Origin: Rhodocyclaceae bacterium
GTDB lineage: Bacteria; Pseudomonadota; Gammaproteobacteria; Burkholderiales; Rhodocyclaceae
Reading direction: 5' to 3'
DNA: 64,000 bases
Assembly (NCBI GenBank): GCA_030824275.1
Contig: JAVBXY010000008.1
Location: 124,001-188,000, forward strand
Shown: piece by piece, positions 16,658-25,742 of the stretch
Numbering within the stretch: position 1 is the stretch's first letter
How the letters are laid out: every line of letters starts with the position of its first letter
Made by a program: the position numbers and the translations under genes
The notes under the pieces: model-generated
Told to the model about the DNA's origin: nothing
What the model saw: only the letters and a program-made list of their open reading frames with translations
Database searches by the model: none

Positions 16658-18655
16658 TCAGGCATTGCTGAGAATCTGGCGCAACTCTGCAAGACTTGCC
16701 GTCGGGGCAAGGCAAGTAACGCCGCAACATACCCAGGCGTTGACGTGATCACTTTCCGGCTTGGCCAGCGCTGCCGGCAAACCGGCGATTTCCTTGGGCA
16801 GGGCCAGAACAAGACGACGCGGATCAGCGCCGAGTTGCCCTTGCCATTCCCCGAGTTCTTCGCTTGGTCCTCGCAGGATAACGATGTTTGGCGGAGTGAG
16901 CGCTTCTTCCAGGGCCAGCAGCAGGCTGCTGAATCCGGCCGGTGAGCGCGACATCTGCGGCCAGAACAGGCGCAGGCAGCGCTCGGCAGCATCCAGGTAG
17001 CGGGGCTCGCCGAGCAGATGGCCGAGTCGTTGCAGAGCAAAGGCGGCGACGCCATTGCCGGCCGGCGTGGCGTTGTCGTGGCCGGTCTTGGGGCGGTGGA
17101 TCAGGGCTTCGTGGTCGTGGGCAGTGAAGAAGAAGCCGCCGTTTTCCTTGTCCTCGAAGCGGTCGAGCAGGGCCTCCGCCAGTGCCGTGGCGAAATCGAG
17201 ATCCTCGCGACGAAAGCGCGCCTGCATCATTTCCAGCAGGGCGGCGAGCAGGAAGGCGTGGTCGTCGAGATAGGCATTGAGGTGGGCGCGGCCGTCCTTG
17301 AAGGTGGCCAGCAGGGTGCCGTCATGCCACAAGGTGTGCTGGATGAAGGTGAGCGCCCGTTCAGCGGATTCGATCCAGTCGCTGTGGCCGAGGACGCGGC
17401 CGGCGTGGGCCATGCCTTCGATCATCAGGGCGTTCCAGCTGGTCAGCACCTTGTCGTCACGACCGGGGCGGATGCGCTTTTCGCGGACGGCAAAGAGGGT
17501 GTTACGGGCAGCGGCAATCAAGTGCCGGTCGGATTCATTCAGCGGCTGCTCGACCTTCAGGTGCCAATGGCCCTCGAAGTTGGGCGTGCTCTCCAGGCCC
17601 CAGTGCGGTGCGGCGACTTGCCATTGCTCCGGGCTGATCAGGGCGCGGACTTCCTTGCGATCCCAGACGTAGTACTTGCCTTCTTCGCCTTCGGAGTCGG
17701 CATCGAGCGCGGAGTAGTAGCCTCCCTCGGTGGATTGCATCTCACGTATCACCCACTCGGCGGTTTCTTCGGCGACGCGACGGAACAGGGGATCGCCGGT
17801 CTGCGTCCAGGCATCGGCACACAAGCCCAGCAAGGGGCCGTTGTCGTAGAGCATCTTTTCGAAGTGGGGAATCTCCCAGCGCTCGTCCACGCTGTAGCGA
17901 CTGAAGCCGCCACCGAGCTGGTCGTAGATGCCGCCTTCGGCCATACGGGCAAGGGTAAACAGGGCGGGTTCGCGCAGGGCTTCTCCCCTGCGACCGAGCA
18001 GGAAGGCGAGGTCCGTGGGGTGGGGAAATTTCGGTGCGCCGCCGAAACCGCCGTTGATGCGGTCGAAGCTCTTCATCAACTGCTCACCGGCGAGCGTAAG
18101 CGGCCGGGCATCGAATTCGCCGGAAAAAGTCGGCGCTGGCGGGACGGCGTCGGCCAGCGCCCGGCGCAGATCGGCGTTTTGGGCATCGATGTCGGTGCGT
18201 CGTTTTTCGAATGCATCGGCTACCTGTTCGCACAGCCCGGCGAAACCCGGCAGGCCATAGCGTGGCGACTTGGGGAAATAGGTGCCGCCGAAGAAGGGCG
18301 TACCGTCCGGTGTCAGGAACATGGTCAGCGGCCAGCCGCCGGCCCGCTGGGTCAGCATCTGGTGGGCAGTCTGGTAGATCTGGTCGAGGTCCGGACGCTC
18401 TTCCCGGTCCACCTTGATGGTGACGAAGAGCCGGTTCATCACTGCCGCCACGTCCTCGTCCTCGAAGGACTCGTGGGCCATGACGTGGCACCAGTGACAG
18501 GCCGAGTAGCCGATGGAAAGCAGGATTGGCTTGTTCGCCGCACGGGCCGCGTTCAGCGCCTGCTCGTCCCAGGGCTGCCAGGCGACCGGGTTGTGGGCGT
18601 GCTGCTGGAGATAGGGGGAGGTTTCGGCGGCGAGCCGGTTGATGGCGGTGGTCAT
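16658..18655 (-). CDS. Thioredoxin-fold DUF255 / YyaL family protein
   Basis: A 665-residue protein of the YyaL/spermatogenesis-associated protein 20 family. The N-terminal thioredoxin-like domain has [14 protein letters not shown] with a CxxC pair near residue 50 and [16 protein letters not shown]. An (alpha/alpha)6 barrel resembling N-acylglucosamine epimerase fills the rest. The biochemical role is not established. Residues near 180 read AVPPAPTF from a copy of the dispersed repeat, in the linker between the two domains. A hairpin directly precedes the start codon. Confidence 0.88.
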   Translation of the reverse strand: MTTAINRLAAETSPYLQQHAHNPVAWQPWDEQALNAARAANKPILLSIGYSACHWCHVMAHESFEDEDVAAVMNRLFVTIKVDREERPDLDQIYQTAHQMLTQRAGGWPLTMFLTPDGTPFFGGTYFPKSPRYGLPGFAGLCEQVADAFEKRRTDIDAQNADLRRALADAVPPAPTFSGEFDARPLTLAGEQLMKSFDRINGGFGGAPKFPHPTDLAFLLGRRGEALREPALFTLARMAEGGIYDQLGGGFSRYSVDERWEIPHFEKMLYDNGPLLGLCADAWTQTGDPLFRRVAEETAEWVIREMQSTEGGYYSALDADSEGEEGKYYVWDRKEVRALISPEQWQVAAPHWGLESTPNFEGHWHLKVEQPLNESDRHLIAAARNTLFAVREKRIRPGRDDKVLTSWNALMIEGMAHAGRVLGHSDWIESAERALTFIQHTLWHDGTLLATFKDGRAHLNAYLDDHAFLLAALLEMMQARFRREDLDFATALAEALLDRFEDKENGGFFFTAHDHEALIHRPKTGHDNATPAGNGVAAFALQRLGHLLGEPRYLDAAERCLRLFWPQMSRSPAGFSSLLLALEEALTPPNIVILRGPSEELGEWQGQLGADPRRLVLALPKEIAGLPAALAKPESDHVNAWVCCGVTCLAPTASLAELRQILSNA
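18125..18149 (+). repeat. Dispersed 25-bp repeat, copy 5 (inside DUF255 gene)
   Basis: AAAAGTCGGC-GCTGGCGGG-ACGGCG, identical to the copy at 58640. It encodes AVPPAPTF on the minus strand. Confidence 0.95.
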
Positions 18656-18693
18656 GAAAAGGGCCTCACGAGGGGATAACCCCGGAGGCCCTT
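18656..18693 (-). terminator. Hairpin between cheZ-like gene and DUF255 gene
   Basis: AAGGGCCTC pairs with GAGGCCCTT, and an inner GGGG/CCCC extends it. On the minus strand it ends in TTTT right before the ATG at 18655. It could terminate cheYZ or control entry into the DUF255 gene. Confidence 0.55.
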
Positions 18694-18726
18694 ACTATAC
18701 CCGATGAAATTACTCGGATATTTCCA

Positions 18727-19323
18727 TTACGGCATCAGGTCTTTCAGCAGGCTATCCACTTCGTTCTGTGACAGACGGCCTTCTTCGGTCGGGCCGCCGC
18801 TCTCGGTGACGATGATGGCGCCGACCAGAGCCTTCATGGCCTGGCGGATGGACTGGCCGGCCAGGTCCTGGAATTCCTGGGCGACGATAATGTTGGTGAG
18901 GTGGCCGCCAACCAACTTGAGCGAGGCCTCGATGTCGCGTCGCGACCAGTCCTTGCCCAGGCTTTCCGTCAGCTTGACGACGATGGTCTTGGCGCTTTCG
19001 GCTTCCAGCAGGGACTTGTTGGCGGCTTCGGCGGTCATGCGCTCGACGTTGCCGAGGATGGTGGAGACGGCCTTGGGATTGCCGCCGCGACCCTTGTTCA
19101 AATCCTTGGCGGCCTTGTTGAGGTCTTTCGCCAGGGTCTTGAGTTGCTTGAGCACCTCGCCACTGACCGGCGAGGCCTTTTTGCGGGCAACGGGTTTGGC
19201 GGGCGCCTTGGCCACGGGCTTGCGCGCGGCGGGCTTGGTGACGGTCTTGACCGGCTTGGTTGTGCTCTTGGCTGCTGTCTTGACAGCGGGTTTGCGCGTT
19301 GCGGAGGTCTTTTTCGTGGCCAT
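18727..19323 (-). CDS. cheZ: CheZ-like CheY-P phosphatase with a Lys/Ala-rich N-terminal tail
   Basis: A 198-residue protein. Residues 1-50 are a basic, low-complexity tail of Lys, Ala, Pro and Thr, similar to the tails of histone H1-like proteins. Residues 55-170 are helical and carry EFQDLAGQ, whose D153 and Q157 match the catalytic Asp and Gln of CheZ. The end, LSQNEVDSLLKDLM, fits the CheY-binding C-terminal helix. CheZ speeds dephosphorylation of CheY-P. It sits 2 bases after cheY, so the pairing supports the call. The tail is unusual for CheZ. Confidence 0.78.
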   Translation of the reverse strand: MATKKTSATRKPAVKTAAKSTTKPVKTVTKPAARKPVAKAPAKPVARKKASPVSGEVLKQLKTLAKDLNKAAKDLNKGRGGNPKAVSTILGNVERMTAEAANKSLLEAESAKTIVVKLTESLGKDWSRRDIEASLKLVGGHLTNIIVAQEFQDLAGQSIRQAMKALVGAIIVTESGGPTEEGRLSQNEVDSLLKDLMP

Positions 19324-19325
19324 CG

Positions 19326-19718
19326 TCAGATTCCCATGCGTTCGAAGATTTTGTCCAGCTTCTCTTGCAGCGTCGCTGCCGTGAAGGGCTTGACGATATA
19401 GCCGGAGGCACCGGCTTGGGCAGCGGCGATGATGTTTTCCTTCTTCGCTTCGGCCGTGATCATCAGGAAAGGCAGGGCCTTGAGTTTGGGCTCGGCACGC
19501 ACGTTCTGCAACAGCGTGAGGCCGTCCATGTTGGGCATGTTCCAGTCAGAGACGACGAACTCGAAGTTGCCTTCGCGCAGCTTGCCCAGCGCCACGGCGC
19601 CGTCCTCTGCCTCTTCGACGTTGGTGAATCCGAGTTCCTTGAGCAGATTGCGGACGATGCGACGCATGGTCGAGAAATCATCGACAACCAGAAATTTAAG
19701 AGAGGTGCGATCGGCCAT
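19326..19718 (-). CDS. cheY: Chemotaxis response regulator CheY
   Basis: A 130-residue stand-alone receiver domain. The acidic pocket D13/D14, phosphorylation site D58 ([11 protein letters not shown]), T88 (MITAEA) and K110 (GYIVKPF) match CheY positions. CheY-P binds the flagellar switch. It is followed directly by the cheZ-like gene, as in many betaproteobacterial chemotaxis loci, though no other flagellar gene is in the window. Confidence 0.93.
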   Translation of the reverse strand: MADRTSLKFLVVDDFSTMRRIVRNLLKELGFTNVEEAEDGAVALGKLREGNFEFVVSDWNMPNMDGLTLLQNVRAEPKLKALPFLMITAEAKKENIIAAAQAGASGYIVKPFTAATLQEKLDKIFERMGI

Positions 19719-19802
19719 GGCTTTGTCCGTGCAGATTACGAATGGCTCGCACTATGCCCGAGGTAAGAGCCGGCTAAAACCCGGAATACGGGCCGGAAGT
19801 GC

Positions 19803-20261
19803 CTAGCTATCCTTTTCTCTCACCCCCATCAGAGTCTGCCACCAGCGGCGGCGACCCTCGGGGGCGGGCCGGGCCGGGCCGATGTTTTCCGGCGGCATGC
19901 GACTCATGATCCAGCCCGGCAGGGGCTGGTTCTTCGAGGAACCGCAGGAGGATCCGAGGTTGTTGGGGTCGTAGATCTTGACCAGCCGGGGGGACTCCAG
20001 GTCGTCGGTGTAGACGATGCCGCAATAGGATTCCCGGTGATCGGCCCGCAACAGAGCATCGACTTCGGTGATGAAGGCGCTGACTTGCTCGGTGCTGGCA
20101 AAAGTCGGCGCTGGTGAGACGCCGACCGAATACAAATACCAACCGGCCGCTGGATCGATGCGTTGCCAGAAGGCGGCGAGCTGGTCCCAACTCATCACCG
20201 ACCAGAGGCGGCCGGTGTAGAGGCGTTGGAACTCGCTATTGGCGACGGCCGGGGCGCTCAT
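19803..20261 (-). CDS. Conserved hypothetical protein
   Basis: A 152-residue soluble protein I do not recognise as a named family. It has no signal peptide or membrane helix. Features are Trp-rich segments ([16 protein letters not shown]), a CGIVYTDD strand and an [14 protein letters not shown] stretch. The ATG overlaps the ilvD stop by 4 bases, so it is translated with ilvD. Residues near 49-56 read VSPAPTFA from a copy of the dispersed repeat. Confidence 0.7.
   Translation of the reverse strand: MSAPAVANSEFQRLYTGRLWSVMSWDQLAAFWQRIDPAAGWYLYSVGVSPAPTFASTEQVSAFITEVDALLRADHRESYCGIVYTDDLESPRLVKIYDPNNLGSSCGSSKNQPLPGWIMSRMPPENIGPARPAPEGRRRWWQTLMGVREKDS
20100..20124 (+). repeat. Dispersed 25-bp repeat, copy 6
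   Basis: AAAAGTCGGC-GCTGGTGAG-ACGCCG, one mismatch in the second block. It is within the hypothetical gene downstream of ilvD. Confidence 0.9.
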
Positions 20262-22105
20262 CCGAGCTGCTTGATGTCGCGCACGGCGCCGGTGTCGGCC
20301 GAGGTGGTCATCGCCGCATAGACCTTGAGCGCGGTGGAGACTTCGCGCTGCCGATTGACCGGCTTCCAGCCCGCGTCGCCCTTGGCGTCCATATAGGCGC
20401 GGCGACGGGCGAGTTCCTGGTCCGTGATCGCCAGATGGATGCGACGATTGGGGATGTCGATCTCGACCGTGTCGCCCTCTTCGACCAAGCCGATGGCGCC
20501 GCCCGCTGCCGCCTCCGGCGAGGCGTGGCCAATGCTCAAGCCGGATGTGCCGCCGGAGAAGCGGCCGTCGGTGAGCAGGGCGCAGACCTTGCCCAGGCCC
20601 TTGGATTTCAGGTACGAAGTCGGGTAGAGCATTTCCTGCATGCCGGGGCCGCCCTTGGGGCCTTCATAACAGACGATGACGATGTCACCGGCGACGATCT
20701 GGTCGGCGAGGATCTTTCCCACGGCTTCTTCCTGCGATTCGCAGACGCGGGCGCGGCCGGTGAAGACGAGGTTGGAGTCGTCGACACCGGCGGTCTTCAC
20801 CACGCAACCCTTTTCGGCAATGTTGCCGAAGAGCACGGCAAGACCGCCGTCTTTGGAGTAGGCGTGGGCCTGGTCGCGGATGCAGCCATTGGCGCGGTCA
20901 AGGTCGAGGGTCGGAAAGCGGCGGCTCTGCGAGAAGGCGGTCTGCGTCGGCACGCCGCCCGGTGCGGCGCGGTAGAACTCGTGCACCTTCTTGTCGCCGT
21001 TGCGCTTGACGTCGCAGCAGTCGAGGGCTTCGCCCATGCTCGGGTAGAGCACCGTCGGACAGTCGCGGTTGATCAGCCCGGCGCGATCCAGCTCGCCAAG
21101 GATGGCCATGATGCCGCCGGCACGATGCACGTCTTCCATGTGGTACTTCTGCGTTGCCGGCGCCACCTTGGCTAGACAGGGCACCTTGCGCGACATGCGG
21201 TCGATGTCGGCGACGGTGAACTTCACGCCACCTTCCTGGGCAGCGGCCAGCAGGTGCAGCACGGTATTGGTCGAGCCGCCCATGGCGATGTCCAGCGCGA
21301 TGGCGTTCTCGAAAGCGGCGAAGCTGGCGATGGAACGCGGCAGCGCCGAGGCGTCGTCCTGCTCGTACCAGCGCTTGCACAGATCGACGGCGACGCGGCC
21401 GGCCTTGCGGAACAGCATTTCGCGGTCGGCGTGGGTGGCGAGGAGCGAGCCGTTGCCCGGCAGCGAGAGGCCCAATGCCTCGGTCAGGCAGTTCATGGAG
21501 TTGGCGGTGAACATGCCGGAACAGGAACCGCAGGTCGGGCAGGCCGAGCGTTCCATGGCCGCCACTTCCTTGTCCGAGTTGTGGTCGTCGGCGGCTTCGA
21601 TCATGGCGTCGATCAGGTCCACCATTCGGTATTCGCCGTGCCACTTGACCTTGCCGGCTTCCATCGGGCCGCCGGAGACGAAGACGGCGGGGATGTTGAG
21701 GCGCAGCGCGGCCATCAGCATGCCCGGAGTGATCTTGTCGCAGTTGGAAATACAGACCAGGGCGTCGGCGCAGTGGGCGTTGGCCATGTACTCCACCGAG
21801 TCGGCGATCAGCTCGCGGCTGGGCAACGAATACAGCATGCCGCCGTGGCCCATGGCGATGCCGTCGTCCACGGCGATAGTGTTGAATTCCTTGGCGATGC
21901 CGCCGGCCGCCTCGATCTCGCGCGCCACCAGCTGGCCGAGGTCTTTCAGGTGCACATGGCCGGGCACGAACTGGGTGAAGGAATTCACCACGGCGATGAT
22001 GGGCTTGCCGAAGTCGCCATCCTTCATACCGGTGGCGCGCCAGAGGGCGCGGGCACCGGCCATGTTGCGGCCGTGGGTGGAGGTGCGGGAACGATAGGCG
22101 GGCAT
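20258..22105 (-). CDS. ilvD: Dihydroxy-acid dehydratase
   Basis: A 615-residue enzyme of standard length for the third step of valine and isoleucine synthesis: removal of water from 2,3-dihydroxy acids. Iron-sulfur ligands are in [12 protein letters not shown] and [16 protein letters not shown]. Other marks are GHVHLKDLG near the N-terminus and [20 protein letters not shown] near the C-terminus. It is the first gene of a two-gene unit with the hypothetical protein downstream. Confidence 0.97.
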   Translation of the reverse strand: MPAYRSRTSTHGRNMAGARALWRATGMKDGDFGKPIIAVVNSFTQFVPGHVHLKDLGQLVAREIEAAGGIAKEFNTIAVDDGIAMGHGGMLYSLPSRELIADSVEYMANAHCADALVCISNCDKITPGMLMAALRLNIPAVFVSGGPMEAGKVKWHGEYRMVDLIDAMIEAADDHNSDKEVAAMERSACPTCGSCSGMFTANSMNCLTEALGLSLPGNGSLLATHADREMLFRKAGRVAVDLCKRWYEQDDASALPRSIASFAAFENAIALDIAMGGSTNTVLHLLAAAQEGGVKFTVADIDRMSRKVPCLAKVAPATQKYHMEDVHRAGGIMAILGELDRAGLINRDCPTVLYPSMGEALDCCDVKRNGDKKVHEFYRAAPGGVPTQTAFSQSRRFPTLDLDRANGCIRDQAHAYSKDGGLAVLFGNIAEKGCVVKTAGVDDSNLVFTGRARVCESQEEAVGKILADQIVAGDIVIVCYEGPKGGPGMQEMLYPTSYLKSKGLGKVCALLTDGRFSGGTSGLSIGHASPEAAAGGAIGLVEEGDTVEIDIPNRRIHLAITDQELARRRAYMDAKGDAGWKPVNRQREVSTALKVYAAMTTSADTGAVRDIKQLG

Positions 22106-22263
22106 GGGTATTCTCCTGGGGCGTCGATGCCTGAAACGAACCGCAGATTTTAGCCCAGCCTCGCCCTGGGGGCCGGGAGCCGCTAATACTTCCGAGTTAT
22201 TGATTCGGCATGCCGCTTCGGGATATTGTCCGGACCGAACTGTTCGTCATGAAAGGAGTCCCC

Positions 22264-22878
22264 ATGCGAGGAAAATTCAGAACCCTGCTGGCCACGCTGT
22301 TGCTGGTCGCCGGCGCAGCGGTACAGGAAGCCAACGCCTTCTGTGTGTACAACGCCACCGAGAGCCGGTTGATGGTCAATCAGCTCTACCGTACCAAGGG
22401 CATGAGGAAGGATATGTCCGGCATGCAAAAGCCCGGCCATCTGGCCCAGCAATGGAACAAAAACATCCCCGTCGATCCCAACGCCAAGGCCGAGCCCACC
22501 AAAGCCTGCTGCAATGTGACGAACACGGATTGCAGTGGTGGCTCCAAGTCTTCGGCGGTCAGTCTGATGCTTCGTGTCCAGGTGAAGCAGGGCACCAACA
22601 TCGGGTTAGGCACCACGGGCGGCGAGGGCTATACCTGTGGTCAGTTGGACGACAGGGAAAACATGGCCGTCAAGTTCACGGCGGGTGGCTGGGTGGTGGC
22701 CGAACCGAATCCAAAGTTCAACTCAAGTAAAGAACCGGCGTCCAACAACCCGAAGTTCCTCATCAAGGTTTTCAACGGTGAGGGCGGCCATATGAAGACC
22801 TTTCCCTGCCCCGGCGCTCCGCGCAATGCCACCTGGGGCGATCTGATTCCCGACTGGAGCGACGTGATCGCTGGCTGA
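22264..22878 (+). CDS. Secreted Cys-containing hypothetical protein
   Basis: A 204-residue protein with a clear Sec signal peptide: a basic start MRGKFRT, a hydrophobic core and a likely cut after AAVQEANA near residue 23. The mature part has six cysteines, including FCVY at the start, a CC pair in TKACCNV, and single ones in YTCGQ and FPCPG, so disulfide bonds are likely. An AAAGGAG ribosome site precedes the ATG at 22264. I recognise no family. It may be a periplasmic or extracellular protein. It stands alone between ilvD and lgt. Confidence 0.72.
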   Translation: MRGKFRTLLATLLLVAGAAVQEANAFCVYNATESRLMVNQLYRTKGMRKDMSGMQKPGHLAQQWNKNIPVDPNAKAEPTKACCNVTNTDCSGGSKSSAVSLMLRVQVKQGTNIGLGTTGGEGYTCGQLDDRENMAVKFTAGGWVVAEPNPKFNSSKEPASNNPKFLIKVFNGEGGHMKTFPCPGAPRNATWGDLIPDWSDVIAG

Positions 22879-22885
22879 TCCGGGT

Positions 22886-22906
22886 CGCCCAGGCTTGCCC
22901 TGGGCG
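22886..22906 (+). terminator. Hairpin after secreted hypothetical gene
   Basis: CGCCCAGG-CTTGC-CCTGGGCG forms an 8-bp perfect stem seven bases after the stop. No T run follows, so termination is uncertain. Confidence 0.4.
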
Positions 22907-22911
22907 ATAAT

Positions 22912-22943
22912 CGCCCCATGAATCCAAGAACACTCATGGGGCG
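22912..22943 (+). promoter_or_regulatory. lgt: Inverted repeat just before lgt
   Basis: CGCCCCATGA and TCATGGGGCG form a perfect 10-bp stem around a 12-base loop, ending three bases before the lgt ATG. The right arm contains the only G-rich stretch that could serve as ribosome site, so the hairpin could limit translation. This is inference. Confidence 0.4.
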
Positions 22944-22946
22944 CTG

Positions 22947-23735
22947 ATGCTCGTCCATCCCGATTTCGATCCCGTCGCCCTGCAACTGGGCCCCCTGGCC
23001 GTGCGCTGGTACGGCCTGATGTATCTGGCCGGTTTTCTCGCCTTCATCTGGCTCGGCAAGCGGCGTGCAGAAACGCAGCCCTGGTATGGCATGAGTGTGG
23101 CGGACGTGGACGACCTGTTGTTCTATGGCGTGCTCGGTGTCGTCTTCGGTGGCCGGCTCGGGCAGGTCATCTTTTACGAGCCGGGCTACTACCTTCAACA
23201 CCCGCTGGAAATCCTCGCCGTCTGGAAGGGCGGTATGAGTTTCCATGGCGGCTTTCTCGGTGTGTTGGCGGCGATGGCCCTGTGGGGGCACAAGCGGGGT
23301 AAGAGCTTCTTCGCCGTCACCGATTTCATTGCGCCACTGGTGCCGCTGGGCCTGATGGCCGGGCGCATCGGCAATTTCATTAACGGCGAACTCTGGGGCC
23401 GGGTGGCCGATCCGGCACTGCCCTGGGCCATGGTTTTCCCCCGCGTGGATAATCTGCCGCGCCATCCTTCGCCGCTGTATCAGGCTGCAGGCGAGGGCCT
23501 GTTGCTGTTCATCCTGCTCTGGTGGTTTTCCTCGCGGCAGCGCGGCACGGGTGCGGTCTCCGGCATGTTCCTGATCGGCTACGGCGTGTTGCGTTTCCTC
23601 GCCGAGTTTTTCCGCGAACCGGATCACGGCATTTTCGGCGTCTCCTATGTAGTCAGCATGGGCCAATGGCTGTCGCTGCCGATGGTGCTGGCGGGACTCT
23701 GGCTGGTGCTGCGCAAGGACAAGGGCGCTGCTTGA
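22947..23735 (+). CDS. lgt: Prolipoprotein diacylglyceryl transferase
   Basis: A 262-residue inner-membrane enzyme with seven hydrophobic helices. It moves diacylglycerol from phosphatidylglycerol to the Cys of lipoprotein precursors. Signature pieces are [22 protein letters not shown], and the Lgt signature [14 protein letters not shown], which holds the essential Arg and Asn. The next gene starts three bases after its stop. Confidence 0.96.
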   Translation: MLVHPDFDPVALQLGPLAVRWYGLMYLAGFLAFIWLGKRRAETQPWYGMSVADVDDLLFYGVLGVVFGGRLGQVIFYEPGYYLQHPLEILAVWKGGMSFHGGFLGVLAAMALWGHKRGKSFFAVTDFIAPLVPLGLMAGRIGNFINGELWGRVADPALPWAMVFPRVDNLPRHPSPLYQAAGEGLLLFILLWWFSSRQRGTGAVSGMFLIGYGVLRFLAEFFREPDHGIFGVSYVVSMGQWLSLPMVLAGLWLVLRKDKGAA

Positions 23736-23737
23736 GT

Positions 23738-24838
23738 ATGGATCGCGTCGATGCAGTCGTGGTTGGTGCCGGTGTCGTCGGCCTGGCCTGTGCGCGGGCT
23801 CTAGCGGCGCGCGGCTTGGATTGCTTGATCCTGGAGCGGCACGCGGCCTTTGGCACCGAAACCAGTGCCCGCAACAGCGAGGTCATCCACGCCGGTTTGT
23901 ATTACGCCAGCGGCTCGCTGAAGGCGGCGCTGTGCGTGGCCGGCAATCGCCTGCTCTACGACTTTTGCACATCGCATGGCGTGGCTCATCGGGCTTGCGG
24001 CAAGCTCATCGTCGCTACCTCGCCGGCACAGGAGGAAAAGCTCGCTGCACTGCGGCGTCAGGGTGAGAGCAATGGCGTCGGCGATCTGCAAATGCTCACT
24101 GCCGCGCAGGCCATGGCGCTGGAGCCGCAACTGCATTGCACGGCGGCCCTGCTGTCGCCATCCACCGGCATCATCGACAGCCACGGATTGATGCTGGCGC
24201 TGCTCGGTGATGCGCAGCGCGACGGTGCGTCGCTGGCGTTGCGCAGTCCCTTGCTTGCGGCCCGAGTCGACCGCGACGGTTTCGTACTCGACATCGGCGG
24301 CGACGAGCCGCTGAGTCTCAGGGCGGGCATCCTGATCAATGCGGCGGGGCTGTCGGCACCCACGCTGGCCGGGCGGATCGACGGCCTGCCGAGCGCGCAT
24401 GTGCCACCCGCCTTCTATGCCAAGGGCAACTACTATGCCTTGCAGGGCCGCGCGCCATTCACGCGTCTGGTCTATCCGTTGCCGGAACCCGGTGGTCTCG
24501 GTGTGCACCTCACCCTCGATCTCGGCGGTCAGGCGCGTTTCGGGCCGGATGTGGAATGGGTGGATGCGCCGAATTACGCCGTCGATCCGCGCCGCGCCGA
24601 TGGCTTTTACGCCGAGGTGCGGCGTTATTGGCCGGGGCTGCCAGACGATGCGCTGGTGCCGGCCTATGCGGGCGTGCGGCCGAAAATAGTCGGCGCTGGC
24701 GAGACGGCGGCGGACTTCCTGATTCAGGGCCCGGCGAGCCATGGTGTGGCGGGACTGGTCAATCTTTTCGGTATCGAGTCGCCGGGGCTGACGTCCAGCC
24801 TGGCGATTGCGGAGAGCGTCCTGGCTCAGGTGGCCTGA
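23738..24838 (+). CDS. FAD-dependent oxidoreductase, L-2-hydroxyglutarate oxidase type
   Basis: A 366-residue DAO-family flavoprotein. The dinucleotide motif [16 protein letters not shown] is at the N-terminus. Then come [15 protein letters not shown], which is typical of the LhgO/L2HGDH group, and near the C-terminus [20 protein letters not shown] followed by [10 protein letters not shown]. It probably oxidises L-2-hydroxyglutarate or a similar 2-hydroxy acid at the membrane. The ATG at 23738 is three bases after lgt. The VGAGETA piece is encoded by a repeat copy, and the family needs the same number of residues there. Confidence 0.88.
   Translation: MDRVDAVVVGAGVVGLACARALAARGLDCLILERHAAFGTETSARNSEVIHAGLYYASGSLKAALCVAGNRLLYDFCTSHGVAHRACGKLIVATSPAQEEKLAALRRQGESNGVGDLQMLTAAQAMALEPQLHCTAALLSPSTGIIDSHGLMLALLGDAQRDGASLALRSPLLAARVDRDGFVLDIGGDEPLSLRAGILINAAGLSAPTLAGRIDGLPSAHVPPAFYAKGNYYALQGRAPFTRLVYPLPEPGGLGVHLTLDLGGQARFGPDVEWVDAPNYAVDPRRADGFYAEVRRYWPGLPDDALVPAYAGVRPKIVGAGETAADFLIQGPASHGVAGLVNLFGIESPGLTSSLAIAESVLAQVA
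24685..24709 (+). repeat. Dispersed 25-bp repeat, copy 7 (inside FAD oxidoreductase)
   Basis: AATAGTCGGC-GCTGGCGAG-ACGGCG, one mismatch. Read on the plus strand as IVGAGETA. Confidence 0.92.
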
Positions 24839-24865
24839 TCGGCGAGAGAGAAGAAAGCGGGCACT

Positions 24866-24911
24866 CCGGATGCCGGCGGGGAGGAGGAGAAGTACGGTAG
24901 CCGGCATCCGG
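24866..24911 (+). terminator. Large inverted repeat after FAD oxidoreductase
   Basis: CCGGATGCCGGC at 24866-24877 and its exact complement at 24900-24911 form a 12-bp stem with a 22-base purine-rich loop. It lies 28 bases after the stop codon. No T run follows. The rest of the gap to 25076 holds no gene that I can support. Confidence 0.4.
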
Positions 24912-25050
24912 TGGCGACTTTCGTGCGGTACGTCGCCATGGCCCAAACAGCTTTGATCGATGGTCCGCGCCGGGCCTGTCCGTCCCCAACGCGACCGATA
25001 GAACTGTGGAATGAGTTTGGCGTCGGACCGGGGAGACCGCTATCGGGGAA

Positions 25051-25072
25051 TCCCTGAGATCGACCTCAGGGA
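25051..25072 (-). terminator. Hairpin after response regulator
   Basis: TCCCTGAG-ATCGAC-CTCAGGGA is a perfect 8-bp stem four bases beyond the response-regulator stop on the minus strand. There is no clear T run. Confidence 0.45.
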
Positions 25073-25076
25073 AGGC

Positions 25077-25742
25077 TCAATCAGCAGCGATCAGACCATT
25101 GCGCACGGCGAAGCGGGTGAGGCCGGCGACATCGCGGATGCCGAGGCGCTCCATCAACTGGGCCCGATGGGTTTCCACAGTCTTGATGCTGATCGAGAGC
25201 CGCTCGGCGATGCCGCGTGTGGAATGTCCTTCAGCCACTAGTTTCAGAATCTGTCGCTGGCGGGGAGTCAATGAGTCCAGCGGATTTCGGGCTCCCCCGG
25301 CCTCGCCCCGCGCCAGTCGCAGGTCATCGCCCATCAGGTGGCCAAGCAAAGAGGGCGACAGATATTGGCTGCCGGCGGCGACGACGCGGATGGCCTGGGC
25401 CAGTTCTTCGGGGGCCGTGTCCTTCACCACATAGCCTGCTGCACCGGCGCGCAGGGCCTCGAGGACATAGTTTTCCGCCGTGTGCATGGACAGCGCCAGG
25501 CAGCGGGTGGCCGGCGCTTCCCGCGCCGCACGGGCGATCACATCGAGGCCGGAGAGACCGGGCATGGTCAGATCGATCAGGGCCACGTCCGGTTCGAGTT
25601 GGCGGATCAGGCGCGCCGCCTCGATGCCGTCGGCCGCTTCGGCGATCACTTCGCAACTGGCAATCTCGCCCAGCAGGGCGCGCAGCCCGGCACGCATCAG
25701 GGCGTGGTCGTCAGCCAGCAGCAGGCGGGTTCGATGGCTCAT
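25077..25742 (-). CDS. NarL/FixJ-family response regulator
   Basis: A 221-residue two-domain regulator. The receiver has D11/D12 and phosphorylation site D57 (VALIDLTMPGLSG); a LuxR-type HTH follows with LTPRQRQILKLVAEGHSTRGIA. The open frame extends upstream, but the ATG at 25742 is the family start. It overlaps the 3' end of the sensor kinase gene by 32 bases. The regulated genes are unknown. Confidence 0.93.
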   Translation of the reverse strand: MSHRTRLLLADDHALMRAGLRALLGEIASCEVIAEAADGIEAARLIRQLEPDVALIDLTMPGLSGLDVIARAAREAPATRCLALSMHTAENYVLEALRAGAAGYVVKDTAPEELAQAIRVVAAGSQYLSPSLLGHLMGDDLRLARGEAGGARNPLDSLTPRQRQILKLVAEGHSTRGIAERLSISIKTVETHRAQLMERLGIRDVAGLTRFAVRNGLIAAD

